The translations under genes were made by a program, and so were the position numbers. A stretch of DNA of 64,000 nt from Neobacillus massiliamazoniensis. GTDB taxonomy: Bacteria; Bacillota; Bacilli; Bacillales; Cytobacillaceae. Below are positions 1 through 8,418 of the stretch, piece after piece. The stretch is from positions 1 through 64,000 of the forward strand of contig NZ_CVRB01000002.1 of NCBI RefSeq assembly GCF_001048695.1, written 5' to 3'. The first letter of the stretch is position 1. Each line of letters opens with the position of its first letter. Below the pieces are notes generated by a model that ran no database searches, was not told the DNA's origin, and saw nothing but the letters and a program-made list of their open reading frames with translations.

Positions 1-31
1 CGTCCTGAGCCAGGATCAAACTCTCCAAGAA
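1..31 (-). rRNA. rrs: 16S ribosomal RNA, 5' end (partial)
   Basis: On the minus strand the window begins with the conserved 5' end of bacterial 16S rRNA: the reverse complement reads AGAGTTTGATCCTGGCTCAG followed by GACG. The rest of the gene lies beyond position 1. The mature 5' end is placed near 31 by analogy with Bacillus 16S, which starts a few bases before GGAGAGTTTGATCC. In B. subtilis the rrnD operon sits next to ygxA, as here. Confidence 0.97.
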
Positions 32-115
32 AGTTGATTTAGCTCGAAATTTACGTTGGCTTCACATCATTAAATGAAGTGAATTATTATTGTTTGTTGA
101 CGTTTTTGTTTGTTT

Positions 116-130
116 AGTTTTCAAAGAACA
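116..130 (-). promoter_or_regulatory. rrn leader boxA antitermination element
   Basis: The minus strand reads TGTTCTTTGAAAACT, the usual Bacillus rrn leader boxA, about 85 bases before the 16S start. It is the expected assembly site for the Nus-factor antitermination complex. Just upstream, 140-155 forms a perfect small hairpin (GTCGCT and AGCGAC around a four-base loop). Confidence 0.75.
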
Positions 131-161
131 ATTTCGTTTGTCGCTCCGAAGCGACTTTCTT

Positions 162-191
162 ACTATATCACGAAGTGAATCGTGATGTCAA
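162..191 (-). promoter_or_regulatory. rrn promoter P2
   Basis: Minus strand: -35 TTGACA (186-191), 18-base spacer, -10 TATAGT (162-167). The spacer holds an inverted repeat (TCACGA and TCGTGA). Position and strength fit the 16S-proximal of two tandem rRNA promoters. Confidence 0.75.
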
Positions 192-255
192 TTACTTTTT
201 TTTGAAACCGTCACTTACGAAAGCTTTTTTAATTTGTTTCGCAGCGACGGTTATT

Positions 256-284
256 AATATACCAAGTATTTTAAAAAAGGTCAA
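256..284 (-). promoter_or_regulatory. rrn promoter P1
   Basis: Minus strand: -35 TTGACC (279-284), exactly 17 bases, -10 TATATT (256-261). It lies about 95 bases upstream of P2, the common tandem arrangement of Bacillus rRNA operons. It lies immediately downstream of the ygxA stop codon. Confidence 0.7.
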
Positions 285-300
285 TATGTTTTTTGCTTTT

Positions 301-1176
301 TTACGATAATTTTTTCGTTGCACGATAGTTTCGATGAAATACGCCATGACCTTTCGTTTCAATATTAACGACTTCAACCAAATGTTTTTCGATCAAATAT
401 TCAAGCAGTACTGCCATATCAACGGAATATAAACTTAATTCTTTTTCACTCATGATCTCATTGAAAGACCAATATTCTTTTTCGTTTAGAACGTCCAATA
501 TATGTGATGCTCCAATATTTGTTCTGGAATGAATCAGGAATTCACTGGCCAAAAATAAAAGTTCGAGCCTCTTTTCAATCGTTTCTTCACTACAAATAAG
601 CTCTTCATATAATTTAAATATTTCAGGCTCAATTTGTTTAACTTGGTGCCAAACCGTTAGTTCAGGATGGAGACCATTCTCAATTACAGCCAATCTAGCT
701 AGGTGATGCAACGAATGAACAACATGATTATATGCATCTAAAAATTGGCGGTTTTCAAATAATGCTTTCCCATCAACATACCGTCGTATTAATTTGGCAA
801 ACTCTAAACCCATTTTGATTTTCCGCCCATTAAAAGGAAACTCCCGCAATTCTACTTTCAAATTTTCTACGTAATCGTTCCGGTCAAATAATACTTTTGC
901 ATCTTGAATCCATTCAAATATTTTTCGATTGGTACCTAACAAAATCCATTCCTGTAATTGCGTTTGAGTAATAATATGCATGGCAGCCTTTTTGTCATGA
1001 TAAGAATAATGCTTAATAAATAGTGGTTGCTCTGCTTCTTTTACAATAATCAATAAAATATCATCAAAAGAATCAGTTGAATAACCAGACTTTTGTTTTT
1101 TTTCCACCATCAATACTCCGAGAGTAATTGCTTGACTTGCCCTTTCTTGATAGATGGGGCGAAGGATGTCTTCCAT
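301..1176 (-). CDS. ygxA: YgxA-like nucleotidyltransferase-like protein
   Basis: A 291-residue cytoplasmic protein matching the B. subtilis YgxA family (nucleotidyltransferase-like fold with a C-terminal winged-helix-like region). Its role is not established. The start ATG is preceded by GGAGG at eight bases. No signal peptide or membrane segment is seen. It sits directly upstream of the 16S rRNA gene on the same strand, as in B. subtilis, and ends just before rrn promoter P1. I infer the identity from sequence resemblance plus this strictly conserved neighbourhood. Confidence 0.85.
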   Translation of the reverse strand: MEDILRPIYQERASQAITLGVLMVEKKQKSGYSTDSFDDILLIIVKEAEQPLFIKHYSYHDKKAAMHIITQTQLQEWILLGTNRKIFEWIQDAKVLFDRNDYVENLKVELREFPFNGRKIKMGLEFAKLIRRYVDGKALFENRQFLDAYNHVVHSLHHLARLAVIENGLHPELTVWHQVKQIEPEIFKLYEELICSEETIEKRLELLFLASEFLIHSRTNIGASHILDVLNEKEYWSFNEIMSEKELSLYSVDMAVLLEYLIEKHLVEVVNIETKGHGVFHRNYRATKKLS

Positions 1177-1319
1177 TCATCATTCCTCCATTTTTTTCGT
1201 TAGACTATATGTTCGACAGTTACGATTAATTTCCTTCTTTCATTTAAGACAAATTTCGACATTTTTTGAATATAGCATTTTTTCCCGGATATGATATAGT
1301 TTTTCTAGGAGGGAAACAA

Positions 1320-1670
1320 ATGCCTAAATATTCAAGTAAAATAAATAAGATCCGTTCGTTTGCGCTTGCATTAATTTTTATTGGTTTTTTTGTTATGTAC
1401 GGTGGAATTTATTTTAGAACCTCACCACTTATTATGTCCATCTTCATGCTTTTGGGTCTACTTTTTATTATTGCAAGTACGGTTGTTTATTTTTGGATTG
1501 GAATGTTATCGACAAAATCTATTCAAGTAAAATGTCCAAGCTGTGGTAAGGCCACTAAAATGCTTGGAAGAGTCGATATGTGCATGCATTGCCGTGAACC
1601 ATTAACCCTCGACCCAATTCTTGAGGGAAAAGAATTTGATGAGAGCTATAATAAAAAATCGAGTAAATAA
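1320..1670 (+). CDS. ygzB: YgzB family small membrane protein
   Basis: A 116-residue protein. The ATG at 1320 is chosen because GGAGGGAAAC lies directly upstream; an earlier in-frame ATG at 1266 has no such site. Two hydrophobic helices (about residues 13-35 and 40-62) are followed by a soluble C-terminal part with two CxxC pairs (CPSC near residue 78 and CMHC near residue 95), which look like a zinc ribbon. It is conserved between ygxA and perR in Bacillus. Function unknown; the zinc binding is inferred. Confidence 0.87.
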   Translation: MPKYSSKINKIRSFALALIFIGFFVMYGGIYFRTSPLIMSIFMLLGLLFIIASTVVYFWIGMLSTKSIQVKCPSCGKATKMLGRVDMCMHCREPLTLDPILEGKEFDESYNKKSSK

Positions 1671-1697
1671 AAAAAGCCGGTTCCAAAGAATCGGCTC
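1667..1697 (-). terminator. perR terminator
   Basis: A 9-bp stem (1675-1683 with 1688-1696, loop CAAA) is followed on the minus strand by a run of T, just after the perR stop codon. It also lies just after the ygzB stop on the plus strand and may serve both convergent genes, though the plus-strand U tract is poor. Confidence 0.75.
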
Positions 1698-1702
1698 TTA
1701 CA

Positions 1703-2134
1703 TTAATGTACTTCTTTACTGGAACATTCCGGACAGGAACCGTAAATTTCCATCCGGTGGTTGTCAACTTTAAATCCTGTTACATGTGAAGCAAGCTGTT
1801 CCACTTCATCTAAACCAGGGTAGTAAAAATCAACTATTTTTCCACAGTTCTCACAAATTACATGATAATGATTTGTTGTCACAAAATCAAAGCGACTTGA
1901 TGCATCACCATACGTTAATTCTTTAACTAAACCCACTTCACGAAATACTCGCAAATTATTGTAAACTGTTGCCACACTCATATTAGGGAATTTTCCCTCT
2001 AGTGCTTTATATATTTCATCTGCTGTAGGATGTGACATCGAGTTTATTAAATACTCAAGTATCGCATGACGTTGTGGGGTGATTCTTACCCCCGTTTCTT
2101 TTAGGGTATCCAACGCTTCTTTTAATTGATTCAT
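1703..2134 (-). CDS. perR: Peroxide-responsive repressor PerR (Fur family)
   Basis: A Fur-family metal-dependent repressor of peroxide stress genes, almost identical to B. subtilis PerR in the helix-turn-helix and dimer domains. With the start at the ATG at 2134 it has 143 residues. The regulatory metal ligands are present (H35, D83, H89, H91, D102), and oxidation of two of these histidines is the known peroxide sensor. The structural Zn site is Cys94, Cys97, Cys134 and Cys137. The start is set by AAGAGGTG seven bases upstream; earlier in-frame ATGs overlap this site. A Per box lies in its own promoter, so autorepression is likely. Confidence 0.96.
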   Translation of the reverse strand: MNQLKEALDTLKETGVRITPQRHAILEYLINSMSHPTADEIYKALEGKFPNMSVATVYNNLRVFREVGLVKELTYGDASSRFDFVTTNHYHVICENCGKIVDFYYPGLDEVEQLASHVTGFKVDNHRMEIYGSCPECSSKEVH

Positions 2135-2168
2135 CGCCATGCACCTCTTTTCCAAAAATATTCTTAGA

Positions 2169-2215
2169 TTATAATTGTTATAATTAGTTTACTAACTCAA
2201 TAATACCTTTGTCAA
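2169..2215 (-). promoter_or_regulatory. perR promoter with Per box
   Basis: TTATAATTGTTATAA at 2169-2183 differs from the Per box consensus TTATAATnATTATAA at only one fixed position. Upstream on the minus strand are a -35 TTGACA (2210-2215) and a weaker -10 TAAACT (2186-2191) at 18 bases, so the box lies just downstream of the -10, around the transcription start. This fits autorepression by PerR. Confidence 0.8.
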
Positions 2216-2241
2216 TATTGTGAACTCATAAACAGAAGGTT

Positions 2242-2790
2242 TTATTGATGTAACCCTTGTTCTTTATAGCCCAGTTGATCGTTAACATAGCGTGCCGCTA
2301 CAAATAATAAATCCGAGAGTCGGTTTAAATAGGCAAGAACGAGAGGATTCACCTCTTCCCCAAGTTCAACTGCACATCTTTCAGCTCTTCTGGCAATTGT
2401 CCGTGCTACATGAAAGGCTGCACCGGCTGAATGTCCACCTGGTAAAATAAAATTTGTTAATTCAGGAAGAGATTCGTTCCAATTGTCGATATGTTTTTCC
2501 ATTTCCTCAATATCTGAAGAAGTTAACGACCACTTTACTTCCTTTCCTTTTGGTGTAGCCAGCTCTGCTCCTACATGGAAAAGGGTTGTTTGTATTTTAT
2601 GAAATAGTTCCTCAATTATTTCTTTTCCTTGAAAGTTCTCTTCAGTTAAATAGCTTAGAGCGAGTCCGATCATTGAATTGGTTTCGTCACAGGTACCATA
2701 GGCTTCAACACGAGCATCCGTCTTGGGTACCCTTTGCCCGTATAGTAAAGAAGTCGTACCCTTATCACCTGTTTTTGTATATATTTTCAT
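2242..2790 (-). CDS. Cob(I)yrinic acid a,c-diamide adenosyltransferase, PduO type
   Basis: A 182-residue PduO-type ATP:corrinoid adenosyltransferase, which moves the adenosyl group of ATP to cob(I)alamin to make coenzyme B12. The N-terminal TGDKGTTSLLYG motif and the later RAERCAVEL and YLNRLSDLLFVAAR stretches are family hallmarks for ATP binding and the trimer interface. The ATG follows GGGGGATTAGAA. It lies between perR and bcp, an insertion relative to B. subtilis, where the orthologue (YvqK) is elsewhere. No B12-dependent enzyme is nearby. The family is clear. Confidence 0.9.
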   Translation of the reverse strand: MKIYTKTGDKGTTSLLYGQRVPKTDARVEAYGTCDETNSMIGLALSYLTEENFQGKEIIEELFHKIQTTLFHVGAELATPKGKEVKWSLTSSDIEEMEKHIDNWNESLPELTNFILPGGHSAGAAFHVARTIARRAERCAVELGEEVNPLVLAYLNRLSDLLFVAARYVNDQLGYKEQGLHQ

Positions 2791-2890
2791 TTCTAATCCC
2801 CCCAGAGATATTTATTCCGACAATTTACACTATTATTATCATGATATCACCTGTATTAGCCTTTAAGAAACTTAAAATGTTCTCAAGGCA

Positions 2891-2917
2891 TAAAAAAAAG
2901 GGTCGATGAACGACCCA
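2891..2917 (-). terminator. Terminator downstream of bcp
   Basis: A GGGTCG/CGACCC stem (2900-2905 with 2911-2916, five-base loop) is followed on the minus strand by eight T. It is about 110 bases past the bcp stop and before the adenosyltransferase gene. The bases between hold nothing recognisable. Confidence 0.85.
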
Positions 2918-3027
2918 AACGTTTTATCTGAGGAGGTATGCCCTAATAAAATGATATTCAAGATGGCTATTATTGCATTGGACAAATGCCTTTGGTGAAA
3001 AAAATAGGCTGTAGTGGGCCGAAGCGG

Positions 3028-3498
3028 TTATTGGATATGATCTTTTATATACATTAACGCTTCTTCCACATGCCCTTTTACCTTAACCTTTCTCCACTCT
3101 CTCACGAGTTTTCCATCTTTATCAAGAATAAAAGTAGATCGTTCAATACCCATATATTCTTTCCCAAAGTTCTTCTTTAACTTCCAAACACCATATACAT
3201 CTGCTGCTTTATGCTCCGTATCAGCGAGCAGCAAAAACGGTAAGCCATATTTTTCAGTGAATTGTTGATGACGATTAATCGGATCCGGGCTTACCCCTAA
3301 TATTACAGCATTGACTTCTTCAAATTGTTGGATTTGGTCACGAAAATCACATGCCTCTGTCGTACAGCCTGGGGTCATATCCTTTGGATAAAAGTAAAGT
3401 ACTACATTCTTTCCCCGAAAATCAGATAATTTGACTGTCTCACCATTACTTGCCTCTAATGTAAAATCCGGTGCTAACATTCCTGTTTCAACTGCCAT
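3028..3498 (-). CDS. bcp: Thioredoxin-dependent thiol peroxidase (Bcp/PrxQ)
   Basis: A 156-residue peroxiredoxin of the Bcp/PrxQ class (B. subtilis YgaF), which reduces hydrogen and alkyl peroxides with thioredoxin as donor. The thioredoxin fold carries PGCTTEACDF with peroxidatic Cys45 and resolving Cys50, five residues apart, typical of atypical 2-Cys PrxQ. The ATG at 3498 is used; a TTG one codon earlier is less likely because AGAGGTG is best spaced to the ATG. It sits near perR as in B. subtilis; no Per box is seen before it. Confidence 0.94.
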   Translation of the reverse strand: MAVETGMLAPDFTLEASNGETVKLSDFRGKNVVLYFYPKDMTPGCTTEACDFRDQIQQFEEVNAVILGVSPDPINRHQQFTEKYGLPFLLLADTEHKAADVYGVWKLKKNFGKEYMGIERSTFILDKDGKLVREWRKVKVKGHVEEALMYIKDHIQ

Positions 3499-3573
3499 CA
3501 ATATACACCTCTTTGTTAAATTTGCCTTTATTTCATCTTAGCCTAAATAATCTTGACATCGCAAACGCCAACC

Positions 3574-3969
3574 TTATTTTTCACGATTTAACATCGCCTT
3601 AGCAACGAAGGCGGCCGGCATGGTATAACCAATCAATGCCTCGGTCACAGCGACAAACCTGCCAATACCATTTGGGATCACATCCCCATTCCCTACTGAA
3701 AAAAGGGTCATCGCACTAAAATAAAAGCTTGTTTCAAATATATTATTCCGAGTTTGTTCATTCATTTCAATTAAGATCGATTTCCCGATTAAATCAAAAA
3801 GAAGATAAATTAGACCATATCCGATAATGACTGTTAAATATACCGTCCCTAAATATAGGAAATTTTCAACCGAAACTAATTTTCCTCTAAGTGTGTTCGG
3901 AGTAAAAAGTGTTCTCAAGCTCATAAAGATACAAAATATAACGACGGGCATAAGGAAATAGAACAGCAT
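3574..3969 (-). CDS. Two-helix pore (potassium-channel-like) protein
   Basis: A 131-residue membrane protein with an N-terminal hydrophobic helix (1-19), a second helix (about 36-62), a pore helix and filter (84-96), and a closing helix (about 103-126). The filter reads TLFSVGNGDVIP where potassium channels have T-V-G-Y-G-D, so Tyr is replaced by Asn94 (codon AAT). No RCK or cyclic-nucleotide domain follows. The start ATG has GAGGTGG upstream. The ion-channel family is clear from the layout; the ion carried is uncertain because of the substitution. Confidence 0.75.
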   Translation of the reverse strand: MLFYFLMPVVIFCIFMSLRTLFTPNTLRGKLVSVENFLYLGTVYLTVIIGYGLIYLLFDLIGKSILIEMNEQTRNNIFETSFYFSAMTLFSVGNGDVIPNGIGRFVAVTEALIGYTMPAAFVAKAMLNREK

Positions 3970-4045
3970 GAAACCACCTCAAAATTCTACTCATGATATT
4001 CTATTTCTATGCATGCTTGGCCGCCAAAATATCAAAAAATAAATG

Positions 4046-4834
4046 CTAATTCCCTGCACCTCGGTATTTTTTCACACCATGGTTCCATAAAAATACTGAA
4101 AGAGTAAAAAAGATGATTCCTATCAATGGTGTAAGAAATGCATATCCAAACCATTCTTTTTTTCCAAGAAAAAAGGAAGCAGGGTACACACCAACAAAGG
4201 CAAACGGCAAGATCCATGTTAACACAAAGCGAATGACAGAATTATAAATATCTACTGGGTAGCGGCCATAGTTGCTGATATTATACATCATTGGCATGAT
4301 AGATGTTCTCGCGTCAGCCCAGAAGCTAATACAGGCAATCATTACGAAAACACCACCATAAACAAGGGCTCCGCCGAAAACAAAGACAAGAAACAGAAAA
4401 GGATCGTACCAAGTGATTTTAATCCCTAGTCGACTTCCAGCATAAAACATTACGGCTATTCCAGTGATGGCTCCTACTAACGATTCAAGTTCCATTCTCT
4501 CAAGTATGATCTGAAAGAGGCTATGAATAGGCCTTGTTAATATTCGGTCCAGTTCCCCTTTTACGATATATCTTTCATTGAAATCCCAAATATTAAAGAA
4601 AGCCGAAAACAAAGCATAGGGAACAAGAAAAAATCCATAGATAAAAATAATTTCATCTTTATTCCATCCGTGTAGCAAGCTAGTGTGTCCAAAAACAATC
4701 AATATAAATACAAGGTTTATAGCCTGTGAGAATAAATCCGAGAAAAATTCAACAAATAAATCAGCCCGATACTGAAAGCGTGTTTTTAAATATTGAGCAA
4801 TATATTGAAAAAACATGGATGTATAAAACAACAT
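4046..4834 (-). CDS. ABC-2 type exporter permease (second permease)
   Basis: A 262-residue integral membrane protein with six predicted helices, of the ABC2_membrane_6 (former DUF990) type. It pairs with the permease encoded immediately upstream to form the membrane part of an exporter. A GGGGGGTAAG site precedes the ATG, and only one base separates it from the preceding gene, so the two are translated from one mRNA. The RPIHSLFQIILERMELES segment after helix two is typical of this permease pair. Substrate unknown. Confidence 0.85.
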   Translation of the reverse strand: MLFYTSMFFQYIAQYLKTRFQYRADLFVEFFSDLFSQAINLVFILIVFGHTSLLHGWNKDEIIFIYGFFLVPYALFSAFFNIWDFNERYIVKGELDRILTRPIHSLFQIILERMELESLVGAITGIAVMFYAGSRLGIKITWYDPFLFLVFVFGGALVYGGVFVMIACISFWADARTSIMPMMYNISNYGRYPVDIYNSVIRFVLTWILPFAFVGVYPASFFLGKKEWFGYAFLTPLIGIIFFTLSVFLWNHGVKKYRGAGN

Positions 4835-4835
4835 C

Positions 4836-5627
4836 TTACCCCCCTTGAATAATCAATTGCTTTTTGGCAAAATACCATAGCAACTGAATAGGCAGAATAA
4901 GAATGATAACCCAAATAAACTGCCCACCAATCGCAGCTACTGCCTGCTCATGGGAAAATCCTTTTGTAAAAATCATACTGGGGATATAGCTAATTCCTTG
5001 AAAAGGCAGATATTTCATTGCTGCTTGCGCCCACCCCGGAAAGAAGCTAATAGGAAGAAGCAAGCCCGAAAACAGATCAATTACAACACGCTTCGCTCGA
5101 ATTAATCCCGCATTATTATATAAGAAGAAAGTGGTGATTCCCGTTAATAAATTTAACTGGGTATTGATAAAAAAGCTGAATAAAATGGAAATGGAAAATA
5201 ACCCCCATACACTGGGATCCCAGCTTATTTTCACGGGGAAAATAAACGATACAATCACAAAACCAGGTACAGAAAAAAGGAAAAGCCGAAAAATTCCTTC
5301 ACCAAATCCCTGCATCGTTTTCATAACAAGATAGTTGTAAGGTCTTATTAATTCGGTTGCTACCTTCCCTTCCATAATTTCGAGCGCCATTTCTCGGTCA
5401 AGGTTATTAAAATAAAACGCTCGAGCCATCCAGGAAATCGCGACATAAGTAGTCATTTGTGCGACTGAAAGCCCGACTATTTGCTGCTTCTCCCCATAGA
5501 TCGCTGTCCACAAAAAATAATAAGCTCCGATATTAATACTATAAATAATGATACCTGTATAATAATTAGTCCGATAGGCGAGCATCATTAAAAAGCGGAT
5601 TCTAATCATTTCTAAATATTTATCCAC
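4836..5627 (-). CDS. ABC-2 type exporter permease (first permease)
   Basis: A 263-residue polytopic membrane protein starting with GTG (GGTGAG six bases upstream). It has an N-terminal helix after a short basic segment, the conserved EIMEGKVATELIRPYNYL stretch, and about six membrane helices, as in ABC2_membrane_6 permeases. It lies between its ATPase (15 bases upstream) and the second permease (one base downstream). The three-gene order ATPase-permease-permease is typical of this exporter class, which often handles drugs, peptides or lipids. The cargo cannot be told from sequence. Confidence 0.85.
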   Translation of the reverse strand: MDKYLEMIRIRFLMMLAYRTNYYTGIIIYSINIGAYYFLWTAIYGEKQQIVGLSVAQMTTYVAISWMARAFYFNNLDREMALEIMEGKVATELIRPYNYLVMKTMQGFGEGIFRLFLFSVPGFVIVSFIFPVKISWDPSVWGLFSISILFSFFINTQLNLLTGITTFFLYNNAGLIRAKRVVIDLFSGLLLPISFFPGWAQAAMKYLPFQGISYIPSMIFTKGFSHEQAVAAIGGQFIWVIILILPIQLLWYFAKKQLIIQGG

Positions 5628-5642
5628 GCTAGTCTCACCCCT

Positions 5643-6650
5643 TTATGCCAAACCCTTTTCATAAATATTGCGAATGATTTCTTCAGTAGATATTTCCTTC
5701 ATTTTAATGTCCTTTATTTTAAATGAAGACACAACTCTTGCAATCACTTGCGAGACAAGCACATCGCTATCCTCTATGGAAGCAACAAATATTTGCTCTT
5801 TTTCATCCACTTCCCACTTAACAGGCAAACTGCCGGTTATTGCGACTAGTGAGTTAACATGAACTGGATCAAGAAATTGGAACTGCAGTTCTTTTCCTTC
5901 GCCCCATTTCTCTTTTAATTGATGCAATGCCCCATCATAAATAATTTTCCCTTCATCAAGCATAATCACGCGGTCACATAACGCTTCAATGTCAGATAAA
6001 TCATGGGTTGTCAGTAAGATAGTCGTATTATATTTCTCGTTTATTTCTTTTAGGAATTCACGTATCTTCAATTTAACTAAAACATCTAATCCAATTGTTG
6101 GCTCATCCAAAAACAAGAGCGGCGGATTGTGAATCAAAGCAGCAGCAAGTTCGCATCTCATTCTTTGACCAAGTGATAATTTTCGGACAGGTTTATCTAA
6201 TAGCGGTTCAATATCCAATGTTTTAATCACATGGCCCATATGACTGTTATAATCTGCGTCGGAAACTTTATATACTTTTTTCAAAAGACGAAATGATTCT
6301 TGGACGGCAATATCCCACCATAATTGTGACCTCTGTCCAAACACAACACCAATTGTTTGTACAAATTTCTCCCGCTCTTTATGGGGATTCATGCTATTAA
6401 CCGAGATTTCCCCCGATGTTGGCGTCAAAATTCCTGTCAGCATTTTAATCGTCGTTGATTTCCCTGCTCCATTTTCACCAATATAACCAACCATTTCCCC
6501 TTGCCGCACTGAGAAATTAATATCATTCACCGCAGGTACAATCTTATAATTTCGGGTAAAAAGGTCGCGAAACGCCCCCTTTAAGCCTTTTCGGCTTGAA
6601 TAGGCCTTAAATTCCTTGCGAAGATCTTTCACTTCGATTGCATTTGTCAT
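5643..6650 (-). CDS. ABC exporter ATP-binding protein
   Basis: A 335-residue ATPase that powers the two downstream permeases. Walker A GENGAGKST, signature LSLGQRMR, Walker B LLFLDEPT and the switch histidine in TTHDLSD are all intact. The C-terminal 90 residues form an extra domain, as in DrrA/CcmA-like exporters. The N-terminal segment after EVKDLRKEF contains SRKGLKGAFRDLFTRNY, typical of the subfamily that goes with ABC2_membrane_6 permeases. The ATG has GGAGGAATAAGA upstream. It is the first gene of the operon and diverges from hemL. Confidence 0.9.
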   Translation of the reverse strand: MTNAIEVKDLRKEFKAYSSRKGLKGAFRDLFTRNYKIVPAVNDINFSVRQGEMVGYIGENGAGKSTTIKMLTGILTPTSGEISVNSMNPHKEREKFVQTIGVVFGQRSQLWWDIAVQESFRLLKKVYKVSDADYNSHMGHVIKTLDIEPLLDKPVRKLSLGQRMRCELAAALIHNPPLLFLDEPTIGLDVLVKLKIREFLKEINEKYNTTILLTTHDLSDIEALCDRVIMLDEGKIIYDGALHQLKEKWGEGKELQFQFLDPVHVNSLVAITGSLPVKWEVDEKEQIFVASIEDSDVLVSQVIARVVSSFKIKDIKMKEISTEEIIRNIYEKGLA

Positions 6651-6811
6651 TCTTATTCCTCCTGAAGCATATCCTAAAGAAATAGTTTAGCTAAATAGTG
6701 CTGGTAAAACAAATTTTCTGCATATAATCCATTTTCTCAAATTTTAAAAAAAGAAATTAGCATAATAATAGTGTTAAAATAAGAAAGAACAAAACTTAAG
6801 GAGGAAAGATT

Positions 6812-8107
6812 ATGCAGTTTTCTAATTCCGAGTCATTACATAATGAAGCACTTCAGCACATCGTTGGGGGGGTCAACAGTCCTTCCCGCTCTTATAAAGC
6901 AGTAGGAGGCGGCTCTCCAGTTGCCATGGAACGAGGACAAGGAGCCTACTTCTGGGACGTCGACGGCAATCAATATATCGATTATCTTGCTGCCTACGGT
7001 CCGATTATCACCGGCCATGCCCATCCGCATATTACAAAAGCGATTGTAAAGGCAGCTGAAACTGGTGTTCTCTATGGCACACCTACACCACACGAGGTCA
7101 AATTTGCGAAAATGTTAAAAGAAGCAATTCCATCACTTGATAAAGTTCGCTTTATGAACTCCGGAACAGAAGCCGTCATGACAACGATTCGTGTCGCTCG
7201 TGCATATACTGGGAGAGATAAAATTATTAAGTTTGCCGGCTGCTATCACGGGCATTCCGACCTTGTCCTAGTAGCTGCAGGATCAGGTCCTTCAACCCTT
7301 GGAACCCCTGACTCTGCCGGTGTTCCTAAAAGTATTGCTCAAGAAGTCATCACGGTTCCTTTTAATGATATTGAACCATTTAAAGAGGCCCTTGAGAAAT
7401 GGGGAGACCAAGTAGCTGGAGTATTAGTGGAACCTATTGTTGGTAACTTTGGTATTGTTGAGCCAAAACCGGGCTTCCTTCAGCAAGTAAATGATCTTAC
7501 CCATGCAGCAGGCGCACTGGTAATTTACGATGAAGTAATAACTGCTTTCCGTTTTATGTATGGCGGTGCTCAAGATTTGCTTGGTATTAAGCCGGATTTA
7601 ACTGCGCTAGGAAAAATTATCGGCGGCGGTCTGCCAATTGGCGCATATGGCGGACGGAAAGAGATCATGGAAAAGGTTGCACCACTCGGCCCAGCCTATC
7701 AAGCGGGAACGATGGCTGGAAATCCTGCCTCCATCCTTGCCGGTATTGCCTGCCTTGAAGTCTTAAAGCAGGACGGCGTTTACGATTATTTGGACCGATT
7801 AGGTGCAATGCTTGAGGAAGGGATTCTATCTTCCGCAAAAGAACATGGTATTGATATTACCATTAATCGCTTAAAAGGTGCTTTAACGGTTTACTTCACA
7901 AAAGAAACAATCGAAAATTACGATCAGGCTCTAAACACGGATGGAGAAATGTTTGCTAAATTCTTCAAGCTAATGCTCCACCAAGGTATTAATCTTGCTC
8001 CATCAAAATACGAAGCATGGTTTTTGACTATCGCCCATACAGAAGAAGATGTCGAAGCGACTCTTCATGCAGTTAACAATGCATTTTCATCACTTAAATC
8101 TGAATAA
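6812..8107 (+). CDS. hemL: Glutamate-1-semialdehyde 2,1-aminomutase
   Basis: A 431-residue PLP enzyme converting glutamate-1-semialdehyde to 5-aminolevulinate, the C5 route to haem. It is a class-III aminotransferase fold with [20 protein letters not shown] (cofactor phosphate), [16 protein letters not shown] and the Schiff-base lysine in [18 protein letters not shown]. It corresponds to the B. subtilis paralogue GsaB, which lies in the same place near ygaE and bcp, rather than the hemAXCDBL-operon copy. AAGGAGG precedes the ATG. A strong terminator follows, so it is probably monocistronic. Confidence 0.94.
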   Translation: MQFSNSESLHNEALQHIVGGVNSPSRSYKAVGGGSPVAMERGQGAYFWDVDGNQYIDYLAAYGPIITGHAHPHITKAIVKAAETGVLYGTPTPHEVKFAKMLKEAIPSLDKVRFMNSGTEAVMTTIRVARAYTGRDKIIKFAGCYHGHSDLVLVAAGSGPSTLGTPDSAGVPKSIAQEVITVPFNDIEPFKEALEKWGDQVAGVLVEPIVGNFGIVEPKPGFLQQVNDLTHAAGALVIYDEVITAFRFMYGGAQDLLGIKPDLTALGKIIGGGLPIGAYGGRKEIMEKVAPLGPAYQAGTMAGNPASILAGIACLEVLKQDGVYDYLDRLGAMLEEGILSSAKEHGIDITINRLKGALTVYFTKETIENYDQALNTDGEMFAKFFKLMLHQGINLAPSKYEAWFLTIAHTEEDVEATLHAVNNAFSSLKSE

Positions 8108-8127
8108 ATATTCAATATTTATACAAT

Positions 8128-8158
8128 AAAAGGGAGTGAATTTTACTCCCTTTTATTT
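8128..8158 (+). terminator. hemL terminator
   Basis: A 10-bp stem (AAAAGGGAGT 8128-8137 with ACTCCCTTTT 8145-8154) with a T-rich tail follows the hemL stop by about 20 bases. Confidence 0.9.
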
Positions 8159-8169
8159 TACGTTTCACT

Positions 8170-8183
8170 TGAAAACGTTTACA
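8170..8183 (+). promoter_or_regulatory. Candidate CcpA cre site upstream of gltB
   Basis: TGAAAACGTTTACA fits every position of the cre consensus TGWAARCGYTWNCW. It sits 12 bases after the hemL terminator and about 235 bases upstream of the glutamate synthase gene, the only downstream gene on this strand. The remaining 8184-8418 is AT-rich; AGGAGGTG at 8377-8384 is the only other clear signal. Confidence 0.6.
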
Positions 8184-8418
8184 AAATAGTTTTTCTTCAT
8201 TTTTTCACCGTAATTTACCAGCGCATTTTTTATCCAAAACATTGCATATTTATTTGATTTCTGAAAATTCATATGATACTATTAAATTATTATTTTTATT
8301 TTATCCCTTTAACTTGATGCCCCATTAAAGTAATATCCACCATAACAAAAAGTTGCCTATTCCAATAGTTTAATAGGAGGTGAAGCGGCTTAAGAGGTCT
8401 TCCTTCTTAGCCGTAAAA

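Noticed and set aside
192..377. Lysine-rich 61-residue frame overlapping the rrn promoters and ygxA end
   Set aside because: It overlaps the ygxA coding end and both promoters, and has no good site; chance frame in AT-rich DNA.
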